A stretch of DNA of 64,000 nt from Medicago truncatula (GCF_003473485.1 NC_053045.1:51688494-51752493), one strand, 5' to 3'. Positions 47,037-60,400 are shown, counted from the stretch's first letter. Numbers and translations are program-made. The notes: generated by a model from the sequence alone, not told the origin.

Positions 47037-48273
47037 AAGTTATTTTTGTAAGACATGAAAATTTGCAGTAAACTTTACAGAGCTACTCTTGTTTAGCATT
47101 TATCATGGACTTTCAAAGATTAATATGTGGATCTGGCAACAGCAACTCATAAGAATTTTGAGAGGCGTTTTTGAAGAACCATGCTTGTATAGGCATCCCA
47201 TTTCCTTGTTTCTTCTTATGCCTGGTATGTAGGAATCTAAGAGGAATTATGCAGGAGATAGGGGAATTATATTAGTGGGTTGAAATTGAAATCAGCTCTT
47301 TTAAGAGTAATACCATATAGATGCAATATTGAAGAGCCAAATTCGTCTGCTTGGAAGACAGGTGTTGTTTATGCGATCCGATAAGAGGAGTAAGTATTTT
47401 CATTTTATTGCTTTTTTAGGGTGCATTTTCATGATATATTTGTAACAGTATCTCTTGTATAACTGGTGCAAAATGGCGTTTGAAATAAATATGATTATTC
47501 TTTTTCCTTAAATCGTTCCAGTGCAAGTACAATATTTGGCTGTTACTATGATTCAGAGGAGTACTCGGCAAGTTAATTTCTCTTGCTCGCGAGTATGGTA
47601 GTATTCAATTAGTAGTTCATCAAAATATATAATCGCTTTATTAAGTTGAAACCAGTTCACACTGATTGAAACTGAATTAAGACACTCTGATTGAAATTTG
47701 GTTTATAAAAATGCTGAAATCTGAATATGTTACGCTAAAAATTGCTTTTAGTCCTTCAATAATAACAGGATTGCCTGGTGTGTTCTCAATTATGTTCATA
47801 GACTTGGTTTTGTTTTTGCTGTTTAGCTGAATCACAGGTTTACTACTTTCACTATAACGGTGATTGAGTTTTTAAACATACACATAAATACATTAATCAT
47901 TCAAATTATCTTCAAGTGAGAAGAAGATATACATGATATTTATCAACTATTATTTGTTTTGAAATATGCACTTAAAAAGCATAGTTAAATGACATTCAAA
48001 ATCAATGTGATTGTATATTCATTAATCATAACAGAGTTAACCACGTATTTGAATCGTGCTATCCATCTAATTTGTTGTAAAATTTGATTTCAAAATTGTG
48101 TAATTTTATGGTAAGAAAAAAAAAATAAGTTTTTAGTTAAAAATTAATTCGCTAAACGACAAAACCCTCGAGAGTTGATCAAGCAAGCAACGTGGTCAAT
48201 GGTATGATTGAAACCAAAGCAAAAAAACACAATAAAAGGAAGAGGAGGAGAAAGAAAAAGGGAAGAGAGTAAA
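47037..48273. other. 3' flank of CRAL-TRIO copy 2 and upstream of SOUL gene
   Basis: From about 47231 the sequence again matches the 3' flank of copy 1 (GGAATCTAAGA, GGGTTGAAATTGAAATCA, AATACCATATAGA), after about 150 bp absent from copy 1. The duplication therefore extends beyond the coding region. Beyond about 47.4 kb I see no feature. Confidence 0.7.
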
Positions 48274-48918
48274 ATGGAAAAAACATGGATAGCAGCGATG
48301 TGTTTGATCATGGCTATGATCCGCAACACAACCGCGACCGAATCCCCACAGTACACCGTCGTCCACACTGAATCCGATTTCGAAATCAGACTCTACCGAA
48401 CCTCCGTCTGGATGTCCGCACCCGCCGTCAACCTCATCTCCTTCGAAAAAGCCACACGAAACGGTTTCCACAGACTCTTCCAGTTCATCCAAGGCGCTAA
48501 TCTCAATTTCTCTCGAATTCCAATGACTACACCAGTATTAACAACCACAGTCCCTGGAACCGGTCCTCTTGAATCACAAGGATATTACGTTAGTTTCTAT
48601 TTACCGACGAAGTTTCAGGAGAATCCACCGCTTCCGTTACCGGAATTGAATATTAAGAGCTATGGTTTTGAGAGTCATTGTGTTGCGGTGAGAGGATTTT
48701 CGGGGTTTGCAAAGGATGAGAAGGTTGTTAAGGAAGCGGAGAAGCTGGATTTGAGTTTGAGTAGGTGGGGTGGTGAGAGTGAGGTGAAGAGAAAAGGTGG
48801 GTATTCGATTGCACAGTATAATGGTCCTTTTAGGATTGCTAAGAGGAGGAATGAGGTTTGGGTTGATGTTCATGCTCCTCAATTAGGATGTCCAGATGCT
48901 GGTGTTGCTGCATATTGA
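48274..48918 (+). CDS. SOUL/HBP family haem-binding protein
   Basis: Intronless, 214 aa. The start at 48274 (MEKTW) is preferred to the in-frame ATG at 48208 because it leaves a signal-peptide-like N-terminus (IAAMCLIMAMIRNTTA) instead of a basic extension. The SOUL domain fills the rest: YTVVHTESDFEIRLYR near the start, IPMTTPVLTT, GYYVSFYLP, VAVRGFSGFA, and a C-terminal GPFRIAKRRNEVWVDV. Relatives such as Arabidopsis At1g17100 bind haem or tetrapyrroles; the SOUL family lacks a fixed axial His, and no ligand can be assigned from sequence. The signal peptide suggests entry to the secretory pathway. G+C content is clearly higher than in the flanks. Confidence 0.92.
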   Translation: MEKTWIAAMCLIMAMIRNTTATESPQYTVVHTESDFEIRLYRTSVWMSAPAVNLISFEKATRNGFHRLFQFIQGANLNFSRIPMTTPVLTTTVPGTGPLESQGYYVSFYLPTKFQENPPLPLPELNIKSYGFESHCVAVRGFSGFAKDEKVVKEAEKLDLSLSRWGGESEVKRKGGYSIAQYNGPFRIAKRRNEVWVDVHAPQLGCPDAGVAAY

Positions 48919-50512
48919 TCATAAATGATTGTATCATTATGTTTATATTTACTTTTATTTATATCATTATGTATGTGTATATTGTGAAAATATACATGAT
49001 CCATTGACTTGTGTGTATTTATGTATGTATGTCAAAAAAGATATGAACCTCATCTTGAAAAGTTATCAAATTCATTATCTTGAAATCTACCCAAAATATT
49101 CTCTCTCTGTTTAGCTGATTAACTCAAGTCCAGTTGAATAAACATTTGTCAAACGGCACATTATGTATTAACTATTTGTGCAATTGAAAACAACGAATAA
49201 CAAATGAAAATAAGTGTTTCAGTTTATGTAATCAAATTCTTTCCAATGTCTTTAACCCTTGGCCTAATCCAAATAAGAGGTTCGGAAGTTGCTTTCTGTG
49301 AATCTAAATATAAGATATTTTCGATTGGAGAACCGAGCTTGTATGTTTGGAAAGTCAACCAATTATTGAATTCCTTCGTCTCGACTCTCGATATATGATT
49401 ACCGCGATTTCAACAAACTACAAAAGATGTGGATTGAATTCGATAACACTGAAAAACAAACAGGTTACTATAATACATGTTCCAGGAGAACCCAAAAAAA
49501 AAAAAAAAAAGTTTTAGATAGAATGTCCTTTTGGTGGCATGGCCACGGAAAGCGAATAAACTTTTCTTCACTGCCAAAATGGTAGTTTGTGTTCAAGGGA
49601 ATTTAAACAACCATAATGTAGGCTAATCTAGTTGTGGTTCAATTCCATCAGATGGTATATATTTTTGTAGGTACTCGAATCTCAAATATTTTTGGAGAAG
49701 GAACATCAGAAAATTATCAGTTACAAAAATCTCGCATCCATTTACATTTAGCCAATTCAATGTCTTCAATTACAATCAACTTATCAGAAGCCGCAAGTTT
49801 CATCGTCTTCTATCTTCCATATAACATTGCTTTGAACTTTAAACATAACTCTAACCGGTAACTAGTCTAGTTAGTAAAAGTCAGCAGCCAGTGAAAGCTA
49901 TCCTCTACTATCGCAGGATCCACCACCAGGCCCCAAAAAAAATCAAGAAAAGAAAAACTATGAGTAAAGTAAATATTAGATTCAGGACTAAAGAGCGTTT
50001 GTGGTGTTACACTAGATATTCTATTCTTAACATACTTACAAATACAAGAAAATACCCTTCTTTCTTATATGTTTGATGTTCAAACAATAGTACAAGCAAA
50101 GAAAGTTGCTAATATTGAGTGTTATGATTAAAAGGACAAATACTGATAGTATATGTTCCACACTTCCACTTCTCAACAACTCAACCCATATATCCTCAAG
50201 TTTAGAGCACAGCACAGATGATTTAGGTACCTCAAACATTTTGCTTCAAAATTATATCAATAAAAAATGCGCAACGTGTTTCATGGGCAAAAATAAACAG
50301 CAGAAGCGAACGCGTTAAAGTTCCCCGCCATTTTTTATTGATATTTGTAGAATCAGTACCAAAAATTGGGGGAAAATCTACTTTCCTACTGGTGTATGGT
50401 TTAAAAAAATTGAGTGCGCCTATTAAATATCATTGGTTTCTAAAATCTTCACATCCTTTCAAAATAAGTATAGAATGGCAAAGGAAAGATAAAAGAATAG
50501 TGAAATATTATA
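48919..50512. other. Intergenic region between convergent genes
   Basis: 3' flanks of the SOUL gene and of the minus-strand apyrase. It is AT-rich; an A run lies at about 49495-49510. Open frames at 49204, 49634 and 50106 show no domain. Confidence 0.45.
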
Positions 50513-53500
50513 TTAGTTAGCTCGATGTCTTGTATGAGTATGGGATGGCAAAGATGAGCCAGGAGCAGAAGCCCTTCTGCCAGGCATAGGTAGCTTGATT
50601 TGAGTACAATAAACAACAAATAAAAGGAACAGAAGTACAGCAAAGAGAGTAGTTGGAGAAGACATGACCTTCACATTCTTTAAAGCTGAATATATAGTCT
50701 GGGATTTGTGGCTTGCAATATTTAACCATTGAAATTTTCCTTCAACCAATGCAGCCCCTAATGTCCAGGAAACATCACCTGGACCAAATTCCATTTCTAC
50801 ATCACCAAGACATAGACCATGCTCGATCAATGATGCCATATAAGCCACCCGAAAACAAAATTGTCCAGCATATTTTGGATGGTCAGAAATATTGCTCAAG
50901 CCAGCCCATAAATTTGAACATATTTGCTTGCCTGACTCCAAAATTGTTGTTAAATTGGCTCTTGGGCTCAAATTAAGCTTGTTGTAGACAAAAAAGAAAC
51001 CGGATAAAGCATGAAATCGCTTCATTGGGTGAGCAACAGCTGTTAAATTAAGTGCACCAGTGCCTGCAATGTATATAGAGAAACAGAGTACGAATTGGTT
51101 TGAATAAACTTATCACAAAGTACTTATGCAAATATTAAAAGATCTTACAATTAACGTGAATTTTTTTCGGTCAACTCCTTATTTAGCCTTGAGTTTTTTT
51201 TTTTTTTTTTGACAAAAGCCGTGTTTTTTAAATAATAGCTTTTTGTATAAATGAAAAATGCAAATCAATTTTTTCCCAAGGTTCTCTTATTTAACTTTTT
51301 TTATTAAACTCGGGATTTTTTCACAAGAATCATAAACTTGTTTTAATTGAGAAGCTATCATTAGATAAAAGTTAATCCAAACTGAGCCTAAGTTCTACGC
51401 AACCATCAAAGAAACAAAACCCCAACAACCCTAAGTTCTCCTGTTCCTCTTCCATGTTCTTTTGGCTGCCCTGAGGTGGAATTGTGTGAAAGCCAAATTT
51501 GCAATAAAGAAAAAGTGGAGTACATGCTAATCATCGGAATAGTTTCATATTATCAACGTGTCAGAATTGAATTTTTTTTAGTATCAATGACTATTGAAAT
51601 GTTTATTACAAGGTTGACAACTTTATTTCCGGGCACAAAAAAATTCCCCACGTCCACATTCCTGTTATTTTGATTCCCGAGAGAGGGATGAGATGTTGAT
51701 CTACGTGATATTGAAATGAAATTGTGTAAAGTTTGCTTTTTTATACCAATAACTTCCTCTATATTCAACTTTTCTGTAAAAGATTCCCAAGAATGTTATA
51801 AATCAAACATACATACTTTTTTTAAAGTGCCTTGGAGTTGGAATAGCATTCTCAACAGAATGTTCCATGGAATGTGATTCCAAGCAATGCATTCACAGAC
51901 CTGAAACAAACGCCATCTATATGATATTTTGAAGGAGAATTTGGAGAATGGGTCAGATGTTGAGGAGGAGATGAAAGTAACTAGATATAATCAGATTAAA
52001 GACATGTCCTGCCGAAACATGTCAATGTCGGACACCAAAACATGTCAATGTCGGACACCAAAACATGTCAATTTGGGACACCGACACATGTGATTATATT
52101 CAATAACTTCAGCCTTCGTAAATGATTATGAGTGTTTACGTGTCAGTATCGTGTATGTGTCAATACTTATGCATAAAAAAAAGAGATATGGTCGGTTAAC
52201 CACTAGACATGAAACAAACTGCACATTGCTTATTTAGATTAGGGATACCTTCATCCAACCTTTTCTCAGCTGAAATCCATCTTATAAATTTCAATTAACA
52301 CATGTTCTACATTCTTAAAGAGGCTACCAGAACAATTGAAAAATAAACAAACAAATGATTATTGACTTACCAATACCAGAAAATAAACTTGCTTCGCAAT
52401 TTGCACCAACTGCCTGATGTGACACTTGGGAATCACTCAAGTTCATAGCAGCAGCAACAGCTATTTCTCTGCATTGTTCCCAATCAGGATTTCCAACAAG
52501 ACTTAAAGAGCGAAGTTCAGTTTTCTGGGATTGGCTATGATTTTTTGTGCCAACTGCATGAAACCCAGAACAAGAATTGCATGTATAGTTTTGTACAAAG
52601 GTAGACATCAAACAGGGATGTCTGAGTTCAGATACACCTCTAGTACTTTCTACCCTCTGATTATTTCTAAGCATAGCAACAGTCCTATCAAACGCTTCAT
52701 TTAACCCAAATGAAGGCAATGAGTATGCCACAATTCTATGTTCAATCGAACCAAACTCCGATCTTATCGCATTCACATCATCCCCGGTATCACGATCTAT
52801 CTCCACCACAATCTGTAATGACGACCCACCCAAATCAACAAGTCCCAAAGTAGAAGACCCACGATGATAATCATCATCAAAGCTACCCATCTTATAATTC
52901 AAAGCTACCCAACCATAATAAGCTTCCTCCCTACCACTCAAAACCCTAATCCATCTCTTATCAAACATAAAAGAATGATCTTTCGCAACAGCCTCAACAT
53001 CCTCCAAAACCCGAAACACATCATCCCTCTGAATCCTCCTCATTCCAGCAGTAGCCAGAACAAAAATTGGCGTATCACCATGCATTTTGCGGGGAACTAA
53101 ACTTTCTGCCCACATAATCAAAGGCTCCAATGCTCGTCTCACCCGTAAAGAATCATTAACTAATTTATCTAACCCGGGTTCGGTTTGCATACAATGATAT
53201 TGACAGGAGTTTTTCCAAAGTGAATTATTCTTTTTTGTTGCATTATTATCAGGATATGAATGTAGCAAAATTGGTAAATTTTTCTTACCTACTACACCAC
53301 CTAGCATCCATTCATACACATTAACACGTGTTCCTGTGCTTCCACAGTCTATAACAACAGTGTAATACGACGTCGAATTGGGTTTCCAGTTATGAGATTC
53401 AAGATAAAACCCTAGAAATAACAGAATCAGGATGAAAATGACTGCGGTGATTTTAAATAACAATTTGTGTTTGGTGGTGAATCGTTTATGTTTGGAAGGG

Positions 53501-53517
53501 GATTTGGGAGCTTCCAT
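50513..53517 (-). CDS. Apyrase (GDA1/CD39 NTPase), apyrase 7-like
   Basis: Two minus-strand exons: 53517-52371 and 51063-50513, joined in phase 1 across a 1,307-bp intron; 565 aa. A transmembrane segment at residues about 21-38 follows a basic N-terminus, and a second at about 519-537 precedes a basic tail, so both ends are membrane-anchored. Apyrase conserved regions are present: ACR1 DCGSTGTR (57-64), ACR2 ATAGMR (155-160), ACR3 SGREEAYYGW with the catalytic Glu (194-203), ACR4 LVDLGGSS (226-233), and SWTLGAAL near 481-488. These enzymes hydrolyse NTP and NDP to NMP with divalent cations. The Cys-rich stretch SCQYHCMQTEPG and overall layout recall Arabidopsis APY7 more than APY1/2. The N-terminus is shorter than I remember for APY7, so the start is fair but not certain. 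Confidence 0.92.
52017..52090. repeat. Short tandem repeat, unit 23 bp, in apyrase intron
   Basis: Three units of ACATGTCAATGTCGGACACCAAA (the last diverged to AATTTGGGACACCG). The motif relates to ACACATGTC and GTCGGGCACTT segments elsewhere in the window (about 12815-12850, 40040-40075, 57915-57945). Confidence 0.75.
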
Positions 53518-54570
53518 TAGAAAAATGATCTAATAAATAAGAATAAATGAAAGCCTTTAAGAGAACAGTGGGGTAGATGGGCTTTGAGCATTTATTTGAG
53601 TTGACATAAACAAAACAAGGTTCAGATTTACCACCTATATGGCTATATTATTTCTGTATCTGTATGTATAGCTTATAGAACACTGCAGCTTAAAAGATGA
53701 ATTTACCTTAGAGATTAAGAAGAAAAAGCTGCTACTTTGATTTGATCCGCGATTATGTGATAGATAAGTAACGCATTAAGGACCCAGCATCGGATCGGAG
53801 TTGAGAAGGTGATTTTGCAAATTTAAGTTTTTTCCTTTTACTTGGAATTTTCCCTATTTCACTTTCCACATTATCAGTAACAACTTTCTTTTTGCAGGGT
53901 TAAAAATAAGATTTTTTTTTTCTTTAAAGAAAAAACAAAAGTTTATATGAATATTTTTTTTGCAGAAAATGAATATTTGTGAGTAAATTCCACTCCCTCT
54001 AATAGATGTTTAAATTTTTTTTTAAAAAAAAAAAAAAAAAGAGAAATGATATTTGAACATCCATTTTGTGACAACTTTCTCTCTCATACTCACATTATTT
54101 TTTACTTTATCTCTTTATTGTTTTAATTTTCGTGCAAATACCCACTTTTTCTTTGTAAATTATGGTTGTCGCATAAGTTATCAACAAAATAGTTGTTCAA
54201 ATAACACTCCTCAGAAAAAAGAGATGTTTAAATTAAAATTCTCTTATCTTTTATGCTAAACTATCATTCTACTTTCTTTTTTGAATTAAAATCTTGAATT
54301 ACCTATATCTCTCTCCTTGATATAAGTACAATTGCTTTTTTAACATCATAAACTTTCTAAAAACACAAGGAAAATATTAAAATATCCACAGTGGCAGTTT
54401 AACTACTGTTGTCTTATAACTAGAAATCCGACAGCAGTTAACTACCGTTGGGTTTTTTGAGTTATTTACTTGTGTTTTCAAGACATATTGGATGTCAGAA
54501 AAGCAACAGTCTAATATAAGAGATGAGAGGTGTTAGAAAATGAATCACTATGAAGCCCAAATATATAGCA
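53518..54570. other. Upstream of the apyrase gene, with a MITE
   Basis: The first few hundred bases are expected to hold the apyrase promoter and 5' UTR. At about 54045-54210 a foldback has ends ATGATATTTGAACATCCATTTTGT and ACAAAATAGTTGTTCAAATAACA and resembles the element at 43388-43540. Otherwise AT-rich. Confidence 0.5.
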
Positions 54571-54573
54571 CGG

Positions 54574-55260
54574 GTGTAGATACGATACGGATACGCGAAA
54601 TTCTTAAAATTCAGAATATAATACGGTTAAGATATGTTAACATAATATTTATACTAAAATTTATATGCATATAAAATACTTGGAAAAAAAATAAGAATTG
54701 ATTATTCTTCGATACTGTAAATCATGTGATCAAAATAAAAAATGTAAAGTTTTCGTATAAATCATATTCTATTATATTTCATACGTTAGGATATCAACAA
54801 ATTCATTAATAAAATAACTCAAAACAAGTTTGTTTAATGTTGATTGATTGAATCTTCTCTCTCGTTGCTTACATCCAACAAAAACACAATTTTTAACTGG
54901 TTAATCGAAAGACAATTGTAGTGATTCATATCTTAAATTGAATCATATACATCTTCATTGAATTTTCACAACACAGTCTCACATTTTTACCCTTTATTTT
55001 TTTTCCAAGTTACGTCTCTGTGAAATATCTTATAAGTATCTTCGAATCATATACATATTCATTGATTTTTCATAACACAGTCTCATATTTTTACCCTTCA
55101 TTTTTTTTAAGCTACGTCTCTGTGAAATATCTTATAAGTATCCGATAAAATATATATTTTAAATTAAAATAATTAATTTTAATTCTCTATGAGTACGTAT
55201 TCGCAAGTATCCACGAAGTATCGATATCCGATATGTATCTGATACGGGTACATCTACATT
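54574..55260. mobile_element. Inverted-repeat element with internal tandem duplication
   Basis: TGTAGATACGATACGGATACGCG at the left pairs imperfectly with the right-end stretch ATACGGGTACATCTACA. In the interior, a segment of about 100 bp (54940-55043, starting GAATCATATACAT and ending ATCTTATAAGTATC) is repeated directly at 55044-55143 with few changes. No coding sequence; superfamily not assigned. Confidence 0.65.
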
Positions 55261-55449
55261 TTGGAGTATCCACTTCATATATTACTTTTTTTTTTGTCAT
55301 GTAATCTAGTGGCTAGAAATTCAATTCACAAGATGAATAAGTGAGATGTTTGTAGTTCAAACTTTAATCTCTATATATCATATGCAATATCATTATCAAT
55401 TGAGCGAAGTTCATGGACAACTTGCATATTATCAAATATTGAAGAATGG

Positions 55450-55620
55450 TAGCAACACTCACTTTTGAACACTCTCTCTATGACTCACTCTTTTATTGGA
55501 TGAAATCAATGTATGTCCCACCACTCTGTGTGGGTTCAATTTTCAAAGTGTAGACCCACAATGATTTAAACCAATAAGAGAGTGAGTATTAAAGAGGGTG
55601 TTCAAAAGAGAGCGTTGCTA
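55450..55620. mobile_element. Stowaway-like MITE (TA target)
   Basis: GCAACACTCACTTTTGAACAC at the left pairs with GTGTTCAAAAGAGAGCGTTGC at the right, with inner GACTCACTCTTTTATTGG / CCAATAAGAGAGTGAGT. TA flanks both ends (55450-55451, 55619-55620), the Tc1/mariner-type target. Two-base evidence is weak by itself. Confidence 0.65.
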
Positions 55621-57262
55621 GCATTACTCTTAATATTTTATTTTCATTATTTATTTATATTCAAAATGGAACAAAATTAAGTTTATTTTGACAGGAGTAT
55701 GGGTGGAAATGGGCTAGGCCAGGGGCGGGCTTTGTAAGGTTCATGTTTGACCCACTTCAAGAATTATAGGCACAAGCCTGACCTGTTATCCGTCATAGGT
55801 TCATTTTCAATGTATGTCATGACGTTTTTAAAAGCCTGACGAGCCTGAAAATCTGTTTAAAAGCATATTTTACACGAAGGTCTAGCAACACCTATAAGCC
55901 TACTACTAAATAGTCCAAAATTTATAAAGGCCTAAAACACTTGAATATGTTTGCTCTGCTACTAAATAACGAAATCTTACAAAAGTCTAATCATACTAAT
56001 ATACATGCTAATAAATAACTAAATCATATTAAAGTTTAAGTTTATGAAAAAGAAACTTCATCGATATCAATAACGGAAGATATATTATATATAAAAAACT
56101 TTTGTAAGCCTTAGCCTAGTCTATTTAAGTAAAGAGTTTTGCTAACAAATGCCATAAGAGCATTGAAATCTACAAAAAGAAACTTTGTCTTAAAAATACA
56201 AGTCAAACACATGTTAAAGTCATAACTGCACAATTACAATGTAAAAATTACTACTTTTGAATGCTTAAACAATGTCATAAGGGCACTTGTTAGCATTTTT
56301 CTTAAGTAAATATGCTTTATAAAAAGCCTGAAGCCCTGTTATTAAACGGGCTGAATCGAGTTGAGCTTTAAAAAAGTTAGGTTATAGGCCCCTCTTAGTG
56401 TGTGTTTGGTTTGGTGGTGACGATAATTGATTTTGATAGAATTGAGTTTGAGAGAATTGATTTTGGTTAAAAGTGAGTTGGATGTGAATCGATTTATGTT
56501 TGGATACACTTTTTTAGAAGTGATTCTTACGAGTTGATGTTGTTTGGATAATATGAATCAAAATTGATTTTAAGTGTGTAATGACCAAACTATCCTTTTA
56601 ATTATATTTAAAAGTAAATATCTCATTCTCATTATTATTTCAGCTTATTATAAATTGATTTAACTACTTCAAAAATTCATTTTAAAATAATATTAATTTA
56701 TAAGAGCTATTTTTAATAATTTTTCATCAGGTGATTTTTAAAAGAACACATGCAATTAAAAAAGATACATAATATGCTCATTCAAAACAAAAATGCAGTA
56801 TATGTAAAAAAATCACTCCCCCAACAAATTCTTCAAAAAAGAAATACTCCAGTTAACATAAAAACATTGACCCAACCTAATAGTAAAAAATAAAAAATAA
56901 AAAATCCAATAAGTGTGTCTCTCTTGTTAAAAAAATCACCCTCACTTCCATTTCTCCAGAGCCTTCTATGGTTGATTCCATTACTTCCATTTCAATCTCA
57001 TTCTAAATCTTTCACTATTTTTCTTTTAACAGTTCCTCATTCCCTCATCTCTTCTCAAAAGTTTATAATTTTTCATTCTTGTGTTGGTAGAAGGTCAAAA
57101 TTAAATTTATTTTGACGGAGGAAGTACCTGTCCCCTTTTCCCCACATTGACAAAAGTACGTGCAAGTACAATACTACCCTCACCATAAAGCAAGACAGCG
57201 AGCGAGCATTGGTTCCAGCTCCGCAGTTTCATCTTTCCATAATAACACACGCTTCCGCATCA
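55621..57262. other. Gene-free stretch upstream of YKT6
   Basis: A GTGTGTGTTTGGTTTGGTGG terminus at about 56399 followed by AGAATTGATTTTG repeats suggests the end of a degraded MITE. A Stowaway-like TTTTGACGGAGGAAGTAC lies at about 57110-57127. The open frame at 56915-57115 has no domain. Confidence 0.4.
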
Positions 57263-57270
57263 TATAAAAG
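57263..57270 (+). promoter_or_regulatory. Candidate TATA box of YKT6
   Basis: TATAAAAG lies about 150 bp upstream of the YKT6 start codon. Transcription would then start near 57295, giving a 5' UTR of about 115 bp, much of it A/G/C-rich and unlike the flanks. Confidence 0.45.
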
Positions 57271-57411
57271 TACTCTCAATCTAATTTACCATTAACCCCT
57301 TAACACACCTCCTTCTACCGACTGCGTGCGAATCACAACAAAGAACAAAAAAACACAAAGCCGCGAAATAATATACCTTCCAGAAAGAGAAAACCGAAAG
57401 CAAAAAGAAAA

Positions 57412-60400
57412 ATGAAGATCACGGCTCTGTTGGTGCTAAAATCCACCGGCGATGGTTCAGAATCGGTGTTTCTCGCAAACGCTTCCGATGTGAGTCACTT
57501 CGGTTACTTTCAACGATCCAGCGTTAAAGAGTTCATCGTTTTCGTAGGTCGTACCGTAGCTAATCGTACCCCTCAAGGTCAGCGTCAATCCGTTCAGCAC
57601 GAAGGTTTGTTTAATTCCATATTATTCCTTCAATTTCCATATCTTAGGGTTTCGTATTATCAATTTCGGAATAAAAGTCACGCGAATCATGCTTTTTCAG
57701 TTTTTTGGATTTTTGTTTCGCGTTGATCTATCTGGATCGGGTTCGTAATTCGTAATTTACATTGATTTTAACCGTTTTTAATTGTTTTTTATTTTTTTAT
57801 TTTTTATAATTAACATTGTAATAGAAAGGATTATTGATTTGATATATGTTATGAAGCACTGACACATGCACCAGTAGTAATATACAAAAAAAAAAATGAT
57901 ATAATTGAATGTAATTACTTGTCTCGGTGTCGGGCACTTGGACACTCCTTCGATCAGAAGTGTTGGTGTGGTGCCACAGGATATACGTGGTAATTTATTT
58001 TTATATCTATAGTTACCGAAATTCTGAGTGTTTTTGAAAATCTCCTTACATTTTTTATTTGTAGAGTACAAGGTGCATGCGTACAACAGAAATGGACTTT
58101 GTGCAGTGGGATTTATGGATGATCACTATCCAGTTCGTAGTGCGTTTTCTCTTCTCAATCAGGTGAGAGTGAGATCAATGTGTATTGGTTCAATGTTGTA
58201 TTTATTGTTTGTAGAATGTTATGATTCGAGCAACCTTGTGGTAGCTTGTTAGGTGTTTTGCTGTTTCCTTTTACGATTAGGTTGCAGTTATAAGACTGGT
58301 TTCTTTCTGTTATTTCAGTGCTGACTATTAATCACATCGATGTCTTCCCTTGTTCCGCTTGAAAAAAAGTGCATTTGTCAAAATTTAATTCATTTTATTT
58401 TATTTTTCCATCACTTAGCCGACCCCATTTAGTGGGATAAGGCTTGATTGTTGTTGTTGTTATTTTCCCGTTACTTGCTTTGTCCGTAAATTTTGAATGG
58501 ATTTGTCCAGTTATAGGCATTTCATGTTTAGGTGTTGACTCTTTCTTGACGCAAGTTACTTTACCAATCGCCATGGTGTACTTTGTTGTACCACATCATA
58601 AAATATTTCAACAAATACTGCATAGTGAGATATGGTCAGACGACTGTGTAACTTTTTATACAATTTATGCCTCTGGTATTGCTGAGGATACTTTAACTGT
58701 GTATTGACGCTTTAGGTCGGCCCCTCTGCTCGGCTTGAATAAGTTGGTCCAAGTCCAACATGATTTTTGGATACCGAAGATTTGAGATCCTAAAATAATG
58801 TCTTATTAGTAATTTAATTTATGGAGATCTTGAGTCTTGCTGTCTTTGTTTTCCATTTTGTCATGGATTATTGTCTTGTTATCATAGTAATACTAACCCA
58901 GTCTTGTCTTACTTCCTCGTGAACATGCTCGCAAAGGTAACCGTCAAATCAACGATGACCAATTTTTAGATTTCAACTGCTGGGGTCAAGGTTTTATGTT
59001 TGAGTTCTATAACTTCTATCTAGTATCAATATGAATATATTGGATTAATTCTGAATCCAATGAAATCATTGAAACAATTGGTTAGTTTGGTAACAATGAC
59101 ATGGCACTGCCCAATTAGCACAGCTTTATTAATGTTGTTTTTCCCGTGTCTTGCTACCATGTCTGTATGTAATATATCATTGGTTGGAGTTGGACTTTAT
59201 ACTTTATATCCTTCAATTTTGATAACATGATCTCATGTCCGAACATCTGCTTTCCTCTATTTGTCTTTATATGTCGAAGCAACTCCGCCTACGGCTTTAA
59301 ATTCCTGTATGTTTGGGTGGTGGATAAGAATAGATGCCAATTATATCAGATGGAATGCATCTGATGCATGTTATTTAATTGTTTTACTAGATGGTTATAA
59401 AATATGATGTCCTGCAGGTGCTGGATGAATATATTAAAAGTTTTGGTGAATCATGGAGAAGCATTCAGGCAGACAGTACTGAACCATGGCCCTATTTGAA
59501 TGAAGCTCTTGCGAAATTCCAGGCATGTAAATGCCTATGCTTTATATTGGCTTTAGCTAGAATAATAGTTGAATTTACATTAAAGAAGTGTATAATATTC
59601 ACAATTGCTTCAAATAAATTTTTTCTTTTTGACACCCTTTCACATGATGACTGTTTCACTCAAACCCCCATTTTATGTTCCTGTCAAATCTCCAGGACCC
59701 TGCAGAGGCTGATAAGTTGTTGAAAATCCAGAGGGAGTTGGACGAAACAAAAATCATCCTTGTAAGTGTTTAGCATGCATGGCATTGTATTGCAACGCAG
59801 CATATGGGTTCCCTGCATCTTTTGTCTTCTAAATTTACTTAAGTTAACAATTATATGATTAGTAATTTTCTAAATGAAAATTTTGTTTGTTTGAGATTTG
59901 GCATTGGTTTTCAAACAGATATATCTTTAGACGAAAATGCCAGTATCATGCAACCCAAGCATCCCTGCAGAGCAAAATATAATGCACTATTACAAATTTA
60001 TCCATTTCATAGCATCGTGATGTGATGTAGTAGATTCTAATGATGTCTGTCACCTGATTAGCAGTCATTCAGTTGTTGTTGTATGTTTGTATTTCTTATT
60101 AATGTACATATACTTGGTCATATGTTTTTGTTTCTTTTTAATGTACATTTACTTGGTCATATTATACATAATTTGGTTATCTTGATTTAGTAATTTTATG
60201 GTGCTTGGGCTTTTCCCCTGAAGCATGGGTACTTCTAAAATGGCGAAGTACCCGTTACGCGTATGGCACTCGTACCGTACCCATTTTTACTTGATTAATC
60301 CAGGGTGGTTGATAGTACAGCAAAAATGTACAAGCGATGGAAAAATGGCATAAATTATTTTGATATTTTGTTGTATTTCAATTCTCTTTCTTGCTTATGA

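Noticed and set aside
48208..48273. Upstream in-frame ATG as SOUL protein start
   Set aside because: It would add a highly basic extension ahead of a signal-like segment; the second ATG fits the family better.
48196..48882. Minus-strand frames opposite the SOUL gene
   Set aside because: Shadow frames caused by the GC-richer coding sequence of the real gene.
52864..53100. Plus-strand 78-aa frame within the apyrase exon
   Set aside because: Antisense shadow of a conserved coding exon.
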